A DNA stretch of 64,000 nucleotides from Acidobacteriaceae bacterium dw_441 (GTDB taxonomy: Bacteria; Acidobacteriota; Terriglobia; Terriglobales; Acidobacteriaceae): contig JAAVVA010000001.1 in NCBI GenBank assembly GCA_018449715.1, forward strand, positions 930,001 to 994,000, written 5' to 3'. Positions 24,486 to 32,915 of the stretch are shown here, one piece after another; within the stretch, counting starts at the first letter, position 1, and each line of letters opens with the position of its first letter. The notes beneath the pieces were generated by a model. That model saw only the letters and a list, made by a program, of their open reading frames with translations, ran no database searches and had not been told where the DNA came from. The position numbers were made by a program, and so were the translations under genes.

Positions 24486-25472
24486 ATGGCGATGGAAAGA
24501 AATCTTGGACAGGATGAGATCGATGCTCTGTTTGCAGCGGCTAGCGCCTCACCCACGACAGAGAAGGTAGAGGAAGATAAAGAGCCGGAGAAGTATGTTT
24601 TCAGTCGTGCGGGGCAGATCAGTGGCGATCAGCTTCGCGCCATCACGACGGTGAACGATCTGTTTGCGCGTAACCTGATGCACTCGATGAGCGGGTGGCT
24701 GCGGACCTCGTTCAAGGCCAAGCTGGTCGCGGGCGAGCAGCTTCCTTTCAGCGAGTTCATGGAGCGCGTCTCGCCGATGGCTTACATCTGTTCGGTGCGC
24801 CTGGAGCCGCTGGGAGCGATGGGACTGCTGGAGCTTGATCTTGCGATGGTCGCTCCCATCATTGATGTGCTGCTCGGAGGCAGCGGACGCGCCGGGGAGA
24901 AGCGCGAGTTGACTGGGATTGAAGAGTCGATCATGCGCTCAGTGCTCGAGATGATCGTGCAGGAGCTGACGCTTGCATGGCAGTCGGTCGGCCTGGAGTT
25001 CGTCTTCGAGAAGCGCGAGACCGAAGCGCAGGCTGCGCGCACGATGACGCACGCGGAGAAGACTCTGTGTGTTGGCTTCGAGGTAAGAATGCCCGAGGCG
25101 CAGGGCGTGCTGAATCTCTGCCTTCCTGCTGTGGTGCTGAATGCGATCCTGCGCAAGCTGATTGCGGAGGGCGATCGCCCGCGCCGCAGGTCGAAGGAGT
25201 CGGCAGAGCGGATGCGCGGGCTGATGGGAGAGTCGAAGGTTGAGGTTCTGTTGCAGCTTCCTGCCATGCGTCTGCGCGCCACGGAGATTGCTGGCCTTGA
25301 GCCGGGAAGCGTGATTCGTCTTCCACTGGCGAAGCATGAAAATTCGGATCTGATCGTGGGCGGGCAGAACATGGGCAAGGCCCGTCCAGTGCGCAGCGGA
25401 GATCACCGTGGAGCGCGCCTTGAGATGGTCGTGCAGCCGGGAGCTTCAATACCGTCGACGCTGGTGAACTGA
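24486..25472 (+). CDS. fliM: flagellar motor switch protein FliM
   Basis: 328 residues. N-terminal LGQDEIDALF is the CheY-P binding motif; the middle CheC-like domain (about 50-240) is complete with the LIDVLLGG-type motif PIIDVLLGGSGR; C-terminal SpoA domain about 250-320. The AAAGGAG site lies 8 nt before the ATG. FliM forms the C-ring wall and sets rotation direction, which implies a chemotaxis input encoded elsewhere. Follows fliA and precedes fliN. Confidence 0.95.
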   Translation: MAMERNLGQDEIDALFAAASASPTTEKVEEDKEPEKYVFSRAGQISGDQLRAITTVNDLFARNLMHSMSGWLRTSFKAKLVAGEQLPFSEFMERVSPMAYICSVRLEPLGAMGLLELDLAMVAPIIDVLLGGSGRAGEKRELTGIEESIMRSVLEMIVQELTLAWQSVGLEFVFEKRETEAQAARTMTHAEKTLCVGFEVRMPEAQGVLNLCLPAVVLNAILRKLIAEGDRPRRRSKESAERMRGLMGESKVEVLLQLPAMRLRATEIAGLEPGSVIRLPLAKHENSDLIVGGQNMGKARPVRSGDHRGARLEMVVQPGASIPSTLVN

Positions 25473-25484
25473 GAGGAGAGTGGG

Positions 25485-25787
25485 ATGGAACAGCAGGTTG
25501 CAGGAAGCGGAGCGTTAGACCCGAAGATGGAGATGCTATGCGACATCGAGCTGGACGCGACCCTGCGTTTTGGCTCGCGCGAGATGTCGCTGAACGAGGT
25601 GCTGGAGCTTGGTCCTGGCACCGTGGTCGAGCTGGATCGGCACGTGACCGAGCCGGTGGACCTGGTCGTGGGAGACAGGATTGTGGCGCGGGGCGAGGTG
25701 GTCGTGGTCAGCGGCAACTTCGCGCTGCGCGTGACGGAAGTGGCAGCGCCGCAACTGCGGCTGGAGAGCATACGATGCTTTTTCTAG
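25485..25787 (+). CDS. fliN: flagellar motor switch protein FliN
   Basis: 100 residues: a single SpoA domain at about 15-95 with the FliN signature LDATLRFGSREMSLNEVLELGPGTVVELDR and the closing GNFALRVTEV. It forms the base of the C-ring with FliM. GAGAGGAGAG precedes the ATG. Its last 13 bases overlap the next gene. Confidence 0.94.
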   Translation: MEQQVAGSGALDPKMEMLCDIELDATLRFGSREMSLNEVLELGPGTVVELDRHVTEPVDLVVGDRIVARGEVVVVSGNFALRVTEVAAPQLRLESIRCFF

Positions 25788-26761
25788 GCAAGAGATCAAC
25801 CACCGGGCAGGGAATTGGTCTTTCACAGCTCCCTGCGATGCAGGACAGCGAGTTGAGCTGGGGCGAGGTCAGCTATCGTCCTTCGGGCGAGGTGACTCCG
25901 GAGACGGAGGTCGAGATCACAACCGGACGCAGAGGATGCGGAAACCCGCAGTGCGCATCCTCGTGGACGGCTCCGTGGCGCAGCCGGAAGCGTCCGATCT
26001 TCGAAGGGCAGTGGGGCTGCGGAGGCCGCTGCGTTCTGGAGATGGTGCGGACGTCGATGCGGAGGGAGTCCTCGGACGGCATACTGGATGCGCCCACGCA
26101 GCATCGGCACCGGGTTCCGCTGGGGCTTCTGATGCACTCGCAGGGATGGCTTACGCATCCTCAGCTTCAGAAGGCGTTGGAGATTCAGAAGGAGAGAGGC
26201 GGAAGGATCGGAGAGATTCTGGTCGCCGAATGCGGGGTCGACTCCGACCTCATCACACGCGGACTGGGAATGCAGTGGAGCCGTCCCGTGCTCAGTGCCG
26301 GAGGATTTTCGCCGAGGTTGATGGCTTTGGTGGCTCCGCGCCCTTTCCTTGCGCAGTCGGGGCTGCTTCCGCTGCGGGTTGCGGGCTCGAGCATCCTTTA
26401 TGTCGGCTTTGAAGATCGGTTGGATGCCTCGTCGGTCCTCGCGCTGGAGCGGATGAGCGGCCTGAAGGTTGAGAGCGGCGTGGTGAAGACCGGCGAGTAC
26501 GAAGAGGCGAAGGCCGCTCTACTCGAAAACGCGGCGGTGGATCTGAAGGAAGAGATCCTCGGCGACGTGGACGCGGTCGCGGCCAGGGTAACGGCAGTGC
26601 TCGAACAGAAGCAGCCGGTCGCCTCGAAGCTGGTCCGGTTCCATCGTCACTATTGGCTGCGGCTCTGGCTGGAGGCAAAGGCTGGGGGAGGGCAGGGAGT
26701 TCTTCCGGTTCACGCCGAGGATGTGTTCGACTATGTCTTTACGGCGGGACGGCTGGCTTAG
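25775..26761 (+). CDS. zinc-site plus MshEN-domain protein, candidate c-di-GMP effector
   Basis: 328 residues. Four Cys at 55, 60, 82 and 86 (CGNPQC and CGGRC) suggest a zinc knuckle. Two tandem 24-residue MshEN-type motifs follow: residues 115-138 (LG-x2-M-x3-GWLT-x3-LQKAL-x2-Q) and 144-167 (RIGEILV, ending in Q). In MshE-like and PilB-like ATPases this N-terminal module binds cyclic di-GMP; here no ATPase follows. In the second motif the usual Gly is replaced by Cys. The gene overlaps fliN by 13 nt and ends the flagellar operon, so a motor-linked role is likely. Binding is inferred, not shown. Confidence 0.7.
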   Translation: MLFLGKRSTTGQGIGLSQLPAMQDSELSWGEVSYRPSGEVTPETEVEITTGRRGCGNPQCASSWTAPWRSRKRPIFEGQWGCGGRCVLEMVRTSMRRESSDGILDAPTQHRHRVPLGLLMHSQGWLTHPQLQKALEIQKERGGRIGEILVAECGVDSDLITRGLGMQWSRPVLSAGGFSPRLMALVAPRPFLAQSGLLPLRVAGSSILYVGFEDRLDASSVLALERMSGLKVESGVVKTGEYEEAKAALLENAAVDLKEEILGDVDAVAARVTAVLEQKQPVASKLVRFHRHYWLRLWLEAKAGGGQGVLPVHAEDVFDYVFTAGRLA

Positions 26762-26804
26762 CTCGATTGCTCCAAAAAGGATTCGAAGTGTTTTTCTATG
26801 GTCG

Positions 26805-26835
26805 CCCCGGAGGGTTATTCTCCGGGGATTTTTTT
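26805..26835 (+). terminator. intrinsic terminator ending the flagellar operon
   Basis: CCCCGGAG (26805-26812) and CTCCGGGG (26820-26827) pair perfectly across a 7-nt loop, followed by A and seven T. It closes the fliL-to-MshEN operon. Confidence 0.9.
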
Positions 26836-26862
26836 GCTCGCTTATCAATCAGAAAAGAACAA

Positions 26863-26898
26863 AACAAAAGGACGTGCCATCAGGCACGTCCTTTTGTT
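26863..26898 (-). terminator. terminator of peptidoglycan-binding gene, 16-bp stem
   Basis: The arms 26863-26878 and 26883-26898 are perfect complements with a 4-nt loop. On the minus strand the arm ends in CCTTTTGTT followed by TTGTTC, giving the T-rich end, so it terminates the gene at 26913-27305. It may also act on plus-strand read-through. Confidence 0.8.
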
Positions 26899-26912
26899 CG
26901 GAAATCTTTCGC

Positions 26913-27305
26913 TTAGCGGGTCGCTTCGCCATTGCTGAGCTGTGAGGGAAGGCCGTTCGAGACCAGCGAGCTGGTCTGCGTGGGGCCGAGGCCCAGCTTG
27001 ATGATGGCACGCGAGTCCGGCATCAGCTTCGTCTGCCAGCCGTTGTCCGACTGGAACTTCTGCATCGCGGTCTCGGTGGTCGAGTCCCAGTGGCCGGTCG
27101 TCTCGGTCATGTAGCCGGAGCGGACCAGCGCCTCCTGAATCTGGGTGGCGCGGGTGTCGTCGATTCCGCGCTGGCCAATCACCGGCTTATGCTTCACCGG
27201 CGCTGTGATCTTCGCGGTGGAGGTGTGGCGGCGCGTCCTGGCGAAAGAGGGCGTCAGAGCAGTGGCCAACAGAAGGGCGGAGCTGAGAAGTCGGACATGC
27301 CGCAT
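26913..27305 (-). CDS. secreted peptidoglycan-binding (PG_binding_1) protein
   Basis: 130 residues. Sec signal peptide to about residue 22 (SFA-R), a basic Thr-rich linker, then a PG_binding_1 repeat at about 48-105: IQEALVRSGYMTETTGHWDSTTETAMQKFQ matches the family pattern of L-x2-GY-x-G and A-x-x-x-FQ. It should bind the cell wall in the periplasm. No catalytic domain is attached. Alone between two terminators, so a single-gene transcript. Confidence 0.85.
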   Translation of the reverse strand: MRHVRLLSSALLLATALTPSFARTRRHTSTAKITAPVKHKPVIGQRGIDDTRATQIQEALVRSGYMTETTGHWDSTTETAMQKFQSDNGWQTKLMPDSRAIIKLGLGPTQTSSLVSNGLPSQLSNGEATR

Positions 27306-27371
27306 TTAAATAAACACCTCGCGGAACAGATATTCGGGTGCGGAGGAAGCCCCCGTTTACCGATCCCTTAA

Positions 27372-27398
27372 ATTATATCGACTAGCATATTCGTGCAA
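27372..27398 (-). promoter_or_regulatory. probable promoter of peptidoglycan-binding gene
   Basis: On the minus strand a perfect TATAAT (27372-27377) is preceded by TTGCAC (27393-27398) at 15 nt spacing. The -35 box and spacing are weak. The predicted leader is about 60 nt. Confidence 0.4.
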
Positions 27399-27544
27399 TA
27401 GACAGGTTGCCTGGTTAGGTACTATTTTGTTGCGATTTCCTGATTTAGGCCCGAAATCATGCAAAGTAATGCAGATTTTTTTTGCTGCACTGCGGAAACG
27501 CAAGCAAAAAATGTGGGGAAGACCGGCTCTCACTTAAAAAGTGC

Positions 27545-27570
27545 GGGGAGACGGAATGTACCGTCTCCCC
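27545..27570 (-). terminator. intrinsic terminator of htrA
   Basis: GGGGAGACGG (27545-27554) and CCGTCTCCCC (27561-27570) pair perfectly with a 6-nt loop. Read on the minus strand, five T follow four nt later. It lies 18 bp after the htrA stop. The remaining 27306-27544 gap shows no gene. Confidence 0.85.
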
Positions 27571-27587
27571 CTGTTGTTTGTGGCGGG

Positions 27588-29243
27588 TTACTGCAGGGTT
27601 CCGCCGACGTAGGAGTTGCCGCCCTTCTGGTTGGGAAGGTGGATGACGAAGACCACATCGTCCTTCGGCTTCAGGCTGTTGACCACGGAGCGGTAAGAGG
27701 CCTCGTCGGTGATGGGCTTCTTGTTGATCTCCGTGATGAGGATGCCCTTGGCCAGACCGATCTCGTCGGCGAAGGAGCCCGGACGGACACTGGTGACCAT
27801 GACGCCCTTGCTTACGCCGGACTTCTGCGCTACAGCTGGGGGGATGGTGGAGACGGTGATGCCGAGCTTGCTCTGTCCGGCATCGGACTCCTGCGGGCTG
27901 TTGTCGTCGTCGTTGTCGTCTCCTGCGAGATCGGCGTAGGTCTTGGCGCGGTCACCGATGGTGACGTTGGCGGTGCTCTGCTTGCCGTCACGCAGGTAAC
28001 CGAGCTTGACCGTGCTGCCGATCTTGCGGCCAGAGATGTCGTTCACCAGGTCGTCGCCGTCCTTGATGGAACGCCCATCGATCGTGGTGATGACATCGCC
28101 GGGCTGGAGGCCAGCCTTGGCCGCGCCGCCGTTGGGTGAGACGGTGGAGACGATGATGCCGTTCTTGAAGCCGTACATGCGTCCGACTGCCGAACTGAGC
28201 GAGGACTGGAAGGTGATGCCGATGGAGCCGCGAACCACCTTGTGATCAGGCCCGATGAGCATGTTGTAGACGTTGGCGATGATGCTGGAGGGCATCGCGA
28301 AGCCGACACCCTGCGAGCCCATCGACTGGGTGTAGATGGCGGTGTTCATGCCAATGACCTGGCCGGACATATCAACCAGCGGACCGCCGGAGTTGCCGGG
28401 GTTGATGGCTGCATCAGTCTGGATGAAGCGCTGGAACTGGTTGGAGGCAACGCCGCCGGGTCCGGGACCCTCGTCAATCGCTCGGTTCTTGGCCGAAACG
28501 ATACCGGCCGAGACGGTCTGCGAAAGGCCGAAGGGACTGCCGATGGCGACCACCCAGTCGCCCACTTGCGCGCCGTCGGAGTTGCCGAGCTTGACGGTGG
28601 GAAGGGGCTGGTCGGAGTCGATCTTGATCACCGCGATGTCGGTGTCCTTGTCGAAGCCGATCACCTTGGCGGGACGGCCTTCGGTGTCGGGGCCGCTGTT
28701 GGGGTCGCTGGCGAGACGGACGAAGATCTTGTCAGCCTTGTCGATAACGTGGTTGTTGGTGATGATGTATCCGCGCGAATCGACGATGAAGCCGGAGCCG
28801 AGGGCGCGACGCTCGCCGCCCATCGGGCCGTCACCGTCGTCACCGCCGCCGGGGCCGCCGAAGAAGCGGTTGAAGAAGTCCTGCATGTCGCCCTGCTGAT
28901 CGTCATCGGGATCGGAGGGCGTGGGGCGCTGCTGCGTGCCGCGGCGGGGGCGGCGAGCCTGGGACTGCTTGGGGAGCGATTCCGTGTTGATATTCACAAC
29001 GGCGGGACCGACCTGCTTGGCGATCTGCGAGAAGCCGGTGGAAAGATTGGTAGGCGAAGGAATGACCAGCGGCTTGGCGTCGGAGGTGTCCGGGGCCTGC
29101 TCTTTGCCGCTGACTCCGTGCGTGATGACGGAGCCGACAAGGATGCCGGTCGACAGGGTAGCCAGAAGAGCGAAGGTCGTAGTGAGGCGGTGGCTGCGCA
29201 TGCGATCGAGCCATCCCGTGAACTTGCTGGTTGGTGTATCCAT
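27588..29243 (-). CDS. HtrA/DegP-family periplasmic serine protease with two PDZ domains
   Basis: 551 residues. One N-terminal membrane anchor (about 20-42), a disordered acidic/Gly-rich stretch (95-145), then the trypsin-like domain with H165 (TNNHV), D202 (TDIAV) and S285 (GNSGG), all intact, and two PDZ domains (about 325-420 and 450-540). It should degrade or refold damaged envelope proteins, anchored to the inner membrane. Compared with E. coli DegP it has no cleavable signal and a long acidic loop before the catalytic domain. Single-gene transcript. Confidence 0.94.
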   Translation of the reverse strand: MDTPTSKFTGWLDRMRSHRLTTTFALLATLSTGILVGSVITHGVSGKEQAPDTSDAKPLVIPSPTNLSTGFSQIAKQVGPAVVNINTESLPKQSQARRPRRGTQQRPTPSDPDDDQQGDMQDFFNRFFGGPGGGDDGDGPMGGERRALGSGFIVDSRGYIITNNHVIDKADKIFVRLASDPNSGPDTEGRPAKVIGFDKDTDIAVIKIDSDQPLPTVKLGNSDGAQVGDWVVAIGSPFGLSQTVSAGIVSAKNRAIDEGPGPGGVASNQFQRFIQTDAAINPGNSGGPLVDMSGQVIGMNTAIYTQSMGSQGVGFAMPSSIIANVYNMLIGPDHKVVRGSIGITFQSSLSSAVGRMYGFKNGIIVSTVSPNGGAAKAGLQPGDVITTIDGRSIKDGDDLVNDISGRKIGSTVKLGYLRDGKQSTANVTIGDRAKTYADLAGDDNDDDNSPQESDAGQSKLGITVSTIPPAVAQKSGVSKGVMVTSVRPGSFADEIGLAKGILITEINKKPITDEASYRSVVNSLKPKDDVVFVIHLPNQKGGNSYVGGTLQ

Positions 29244-29304
29244 CAGTAGATAGAACCTCTTTCGTTTGCTTCCTGCCCTCTCGGATGAATGGGCGAAGAG
29301 TTTA

Positions 29305-29333
29305 AGTATAGTCCTCGAAGCCTTGGGTTACAG
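29305..29333 (-). promoter_or_regulatory. probable promoter of htrA
   Basis: On the minus strand TATACT (29305-29310) is preceded 17 nt upstream by CTGTAA (29328-29333). The leader would be about 55 nt, with GAGG before the ATG. No stress-sigma-specific motif is evident. Confidence 0.4.
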
Positions 29334-29405
29334 GATGCTTAGAGCATCACCAGGCTCATACGGTTGGTTAGACGCGAAGACGAGGCAAAGGTGTGCCGGA
29401 GGTCA

Positions 29406-30344
29406 TCAGAGGGGATGCTCGGAGACGGGAGTAGGTGTGGGGAGCAACTCGGTGATGAGGATGCCGGTGAAAATAAGTGCCGCTCCAAGCAGCGAGCGGG
29501 GTCCGAGGTGTTCCCCGAGGAAGAAGAACGAGGTGAGTCCGGCGAAAACGGGCTCAAGGGTAAGCAAAAGAGCGGTGTGCGTGGGTGGCAGATGCTTCTG
29601 CGCCCAACTCTGGACGGTGAAAGCGGCAGCGGTGGCGAGGAGGCTCGTGACGGCGAGCGCGACGACGAGGCGCGGGGTGAGCGAGAGATAGAGGCGGCCT
29701 CCGAGGGGGAGAGTAATGGCCATGATTAGCGCCGCAAAGGAGATTTGCAGGGTCGCGAGCTGCGGGATGGGGACGCGCGTCGAGGTGTGAGCCAGGGTGA
29801 GCAGGTGTCCGGCGAAGGCGATGGCGCAGAGAAGACTGAGGATATCTCCTTTTCCGATGGTGCGGAAGAGGTTTGCGGTGGTGGTTCCGACGGGCGTGGT
29901 GAGGAGGAAGAGTCCGCAGAAGGCGAGGAGGGCTCCAAGGAGCGCGGGAAGTCGGGGAGCGGGAGAATCTGCGGGACGCAGTGCGGGGATCGCGGTGAGC
30001 AGGGGAACGAAGACGACGACCAGGCCGGTGATGAAGGCGGAGTTCGCGGCGGAGGTCAGGGCGAGTCCGGCGGTCTGGAACTGGTAGCCGGTGGCGAGAA
30101 AGATGCCGACGGTGGCTCCCGCAAGAAGGGAGCTGCGGGTGAGATTGCGGAGGTGCCTGCGGTTGACGATGACCAGCGCGATGGCGGCAAGGGTCATTCG
30201 CAGCAGGTTGAAGAGCAGCGGCGGGGCGTCGTGAAGGGCATCCTTAATAAGGACGAAGGTGATGCCCCAGACCATGACAGTGACGAGAAGCAGGATGTGC
30301 GCGAGCGCGGAGGGGGAGAGTCTGGATGGGGGAAGGTTGGGCAA
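29406..30344 (-). CDS. EamA/DMT-family transporter
   Basis: 312 residues, ten hydrophobic helices in two EamA repeats (about 14-145 and 165-300). The first repeat has VMVWGITFVLIKDA and the second SWAQKHLPPTHTALLLTLEPVFAGL, where the PT-x-A-x-L-x3-EPV element is diagnostic. It is an inner-membrane metabolite exporter of the drug/metabolite superfamily; substrate unknown. Transcribed alone, with the M20 peptidase upstream on the same strand 82 bp away. Confidence 0.9.
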   Translation of the reverse strand: MPNLPPSRLSPSALAHILLLVTVMVWGITFVLIKDALHDAPPLLFNLLRMTLAAIALVIVNRRHLRNLTRSSLLAGATVGIFLATGYQFQTAGLALTSAANSAFITGLVVVFVPLLTAIPALRPADSPAPRLPALLGALLAFCGLFLLTTPVGTTTANLFRTIGKGDILSLLCAIAFAGHLLTLAHTSTRVPIPQLATLQISFAALIMAITLPLGGRLYLSLTPRLVVALAVTSLLATAAAFTVQSWAQKHLPPTHTALLLTLEPVFAGLTSFFFLGEHLGPRSLLGAALIFTGILITELLPTPTPVSEHPL

Positions 30345-30426
30345 GGTTTCTTGTTCTTATATATATGGATGCCCGAACATTAAAGGGCGTTGACGTCATA
30401 CCTCAGCGAGGGGCGATGTCCGTAGT

Positions 30427-31683
30427 TTAGAGCAGCTGCGCGGCGGTAGCAGCGGATTCGGCGGCGAGCTGCGGGGCCAGCTGGGTGGCGGCGAGCAGGA
30501 GCAGGAGGATGCGGCGGAGGGCCGTCTCGCGGCCCGTGGGGTCGAACCACTCGTCGAGGGTGTGGATGTTGCCTCCGATGCCGCCGGTGCCGATGGCTAG
30601 CGCGGGGATTCCGAGCGAGAGAGGGAGGTTAGCGTCGGTGGAGCCGAGACGAGGCTCAGTATAGATGTGGAGGTGACGGTCGACGGAGCGAAGGTGGGTG
30701 AGCAGGGTCGAGTCGCCGGGAAGGTTAGCGGCGGGGCGGTCGCCGATGGTTTCGAGCCGGAGGGTGGGGGCGTTTTTCTGGTTGCCGAAGGGGGAGAAAA
30801 GCTGCGAAAGAAGATCGCGGATGGCGACGGCGGCGTTGTGGAGCGCCGCGGGCTCGCTGGAGCGAAGCTCGATCAGGGCGGTGGCCGACGAGGGGATGGA
30901 GTTGACCGAGGTCCCGCCGGAGATGTGACCGACGTTGAGGGTGGTCAGGGGCGAAATGGGAAGCGGGAGGTCGGCGATCTCGGTGAGGGCGCGGCTCAGG
31001 AGAAGGATCGGATTCGGCGTTCCGGCGTCGGACCAGGAGTGGCCTCCGGGGCCTCCGACGGTCAGGCGGAAGCGCAGGCTGCCGAGCGCGCGGGTGACGA
31101 TGGCGGTCCCACTGCCTTCGAGCGCGATGGCGGCGACGATGCGGTTGCGGTAGGGGCCTTCGAGAAAGAGATGGCGCATTCCGCGCAGGTTGCCTTCGCC
31201 CTCTTCGCCAACGTTGGCGGCAAAGAGGATGGTCGCCGGGGGATTGATGCGGGCGTGCTGCAGGGCCGCCGCAATGCCGAGCAGTGCGGAGAGTCCGGCG
31301 GCGTTGTCGCAGATGCCGGGGGCGAGGATGCGGGAGGAGTCGGTCTGCTCGGTGGGCTCGCAGGAGGTTCCGGCGGGGAAGACGGTATCGAGGTGCGCGG
31401 AGAGGAGGATGACGGGAGATGAGGGGTCGCTGTCCTCGGGGGCGATCTCGGCGAGGGAGTTTCCGGCCGCGTCGAGATGGACGTTGGAGAGTCCGAGGGC
31501 CTGAAAGCGCTCGACGAACCAGGCGGCACGGTCCTGCTCGGCGAAGGTGGGCGCGGGGATGCGGACCATCTCCAGCAGCCAGCGGCGCAGTTGCGGCTGG
31601 TGTAGGTGCAGCCAATGGAAGGCGCGATGGACCGCAATGAGGGTCGCGAGATTGGTAATGCGCTGGTGAGCGGTGGCCGACAT
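30427..31683 (-). CDS. M20-family metallopeptidase
   Basis: 418 residues. Metal ligands are present in order: H97 and D99 (AHLDT), D126 (CDNAAG), E160-E161 (GEEGEGN), E189 region (ALEG) and a late His in GGNIHTLDEW. The dimerisation domain is about 200-320 with GGHSW. It hydrolyses peptides or N-acyl amino acids; the arrangement is closest to tripeptidase-like (PepT/M20A-like) enzymes, but the substrate is not clear. The stop lies 82 bp from the EamA gene and the start 15 bp after truA, so it is probably co-transcribed with truA. Confidence 0.9.
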   Translation of the reverse strand: MSATAHQRITNLATLIAVHRAFHWLHLHQPQLRRWLLEMVRIPAPTFAEQDRAAWFVERFQALGLSNVHLDAAGNSLAEIAPEDSDPSSPVILLSAHLDTVFPAGTSCEPTEQTDSSRILAPGICDNAAGLSALLGIAAALQHARINPPATILFAANVGEEGEGNLRGMRHLFLEGPYRNRIVAAIALEGSGTAIVTRALGSLRFRLTVGGPGGHSWSDAGTPNPILLLSRALTEIADLPLPISPLTTLNVGHISGGTSVNSIPSSATALIELRSSEPAALHNAAVAIRDLLSQLFSPFGNQKNAPTLRLETIGDRPAANLPGDSTLLTHLRSVDRHLHIYTEPRLGSTDANLPLSLGIPALAIGTGGIGGNIHTLDEWFDPTGRETALRRILLLLLAATQLAPQLAAESAATAAQLL

Positions 31684-31698
31684 GCTGTTCTTTGAAGG

Positions 31699-32517
31699 TT
31701 AGCGCGATTCCCGCGGCGTGTAGTCAACTTCGACGAGAAAGAGCCCCTGCGGCGGGGCGGTTGGTCCTGCGGCGGTGCGGGAACGGGCGGCAAGGATCGC
31801 CGGGAGCGCATCTGCTGGGGTGCGTCCCCGGCCCACATCGACGAAGGTTCCGACGAGGTTGCGGACCATGTGGTGGAGGAAGCCGGAGCCGGTGACTCTA
31901 TAGATGAGGAGACCGGATTCGGCCTGCCACGACGAGGCGAAGATGGAGCGGACGGGATTCTTTGCGGGGAAACGATCATCGTCTACCTCGTCCTCGGAGG
32001 CATCGTTTCCGTCGGCTTCGCGGGTGGCGAGGTCGGGGTCGGTGGCGCTGAAGGAGGTGAAGTCGTGGGTTCCGACGACGTAAGCCGCGGCCTGCTGCAT
32101 GGCGGCCAGGTCGAGCGACCAGGTGCAGTTCCAGACGAAGGGCGCGATTGTGGGAGGGCAGACCTGCAGGGGCGAGATGCGATACTCGTAGGTCTTGCGG
32201 CGGGCGCTGTGGCGGGCGTGGAACTCCGGGGAGACCTCCTCGACCGAGGTAATGCGGATGCTGGTGGGGAGAAGGTTGTTAAGGGCGCGTTGCAGGTTGG
32301 GGCCGGGAATCGGAGAGGCGAGGGTGACGGAGGCGACTTGTCCGAGGGCGTGGACCCCGGTGTCGGTGCGACCGGAGCCCTGCGGGAGGACCGTTTCGCC
32401 GGTTATGCGGAGGAGTGTTTCGGCCAGGGTGCCTTGCACGGTGGGCAGGCCGGGCTGGATCTGCCAGCCGTGGTAAGGGGTGCCGTCGTAGGCGATGGTG
32501 AGCTTCCAGTGAGGCAT
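31699..32517 (-). CDS. truA: tRNA pseudouridine synthase A
   Basis: 272 residues. The catalytic Asp is D52 in GSGRTDTGVHA; the N-terminal IAYDGTPYHGWQ and the C-terminal GSGFLHHMVRNLVGT are standard TruA motifs. It modifies U38-U40 in the tRNA anticodon stem. An acidic insert at about 161-187 (EADGNDASEDEVDDD) sits before the last domain and is absent from typical TruA. Upstream of the M20 gene on the same strand. Confidence 0.94.
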   Translation of the reverse strand: MPHWKLTIAYDGTPYHGWQIQPGLPTVQGTLAETLLRITGETVLPQGSGRTDTGVHALGQVASVTLASPIPGPNLQRALNNLLPTSIRITSVEEVSPEFHARHSARRKTYEYRISPLQVCPPTIAPFVWNCTWSLDLAAMQQAAAYVVGTHDFTSFSATDPDLATREADGNDASEDEVDDDRFPAKNPVRSIFASSWQAESGLLIYRVTGSGFLHHMVRNLVGTFVDVGRGRTPADALPAILAARSRTAAGPTAPPQGLFLVEVDYTPRESR

Positions 32518-32585
32518 GGGACTTTATGGACGGTAACACGTTTCGGGCCGGGGATACGGCGGTGGAAAGGGCAATCGGGGAGGGT

Positions 32586-32594
32586 TGATATACT
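32586..32594 (+). promoter_or_regulatory. possible extended -10 promoter upstream of TolC gene
   Basis: TGA-TATACT at 32586-32594 is an extended -10 element. No convincing -35 box lies 17 nt before it. It is the best plus-strand promoter candidate in the truA-TolC gap and would give a leader long enough to include the two small frames below. Confidence 0.35.
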
Positions 32595-32634
32595 TAGCGG
32601 GTCGCGAAATAAGGGAATATTTTTGATTGAGGCC

Positions 32635-32745
32635 ATGGAACGATCTGGAGGATGGATGCGTATCTGTGGCCAGCCGCAGCTGTCTCTTTCTGCGGAAGAT
32701 AGCAAAGAAAGTAACGGTCGCTCGTCACTTTTCACAGAGGGATGA
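32635..32745 (+). CDS. possible small ORF (36 aa) in TolC leader
   Basis: A 36-residue Ser-rich frame starting MERSGGWMRICGQPQ. Its TGA overlaps the ATG of the next small frame (ATGA). GGAGG at 32647-32651 would suit an inner start at 32656, giving 29 residues. No family known. It could be a leader peptide; the coding signal is weak and it could be chance. Confidence 0.25.
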   Translation: MERSGGWMRICGQPQLSLSAEDSKESNGRSSLFTEG

Positions 32746-32915
32746 AGAGTCCTGAGGTAGGGTTCGCTCGTCTTACGAAAGACACGCAGAACAGGGATGG
32801 AACGGTGACCGTCGTTGGTCGCGATGGGACAGAAGTGAAGTATCCCGGCAGAGCCTCCGTAGAGTGGAGAGGTGTCCGGTCAGAGACAAAGGGAAGGTTG
32901 GAGATCGCATCGTGA
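32742..32915 (+). CDS. small ORF (57 aa) coupled to TolC gene
   Basis: 57 residues, beta-rich and charged, with the segment TVTVVGRDGTEVKYPG. It ends in GTGA, which overlaps the GTG start of the TolC gene by 4 nt, a strong sign of translational coupling. The ATG at 32742 has AGAGGG directly adjacent, too close to serve well; GTG 32805 with AGGGATGG upstream is an alternative start (36 residues). No family recognised. Confidence 0.45.
   Translation: MKSPEVGFARLTKDTQNRDGTVTVVGRDGTEVKYPGRASVEWRGVRSETKGRLEIAS

Noticed and set aside
31870..32745. 291-residue frame antisense to truA
   Set aside because: Gly/Val/Asp-rich mirror of the GC-rich truA codons; truA carries all catalytic motifs. Only its last 36 residues, outside truA, were kept as a weak small ORF.
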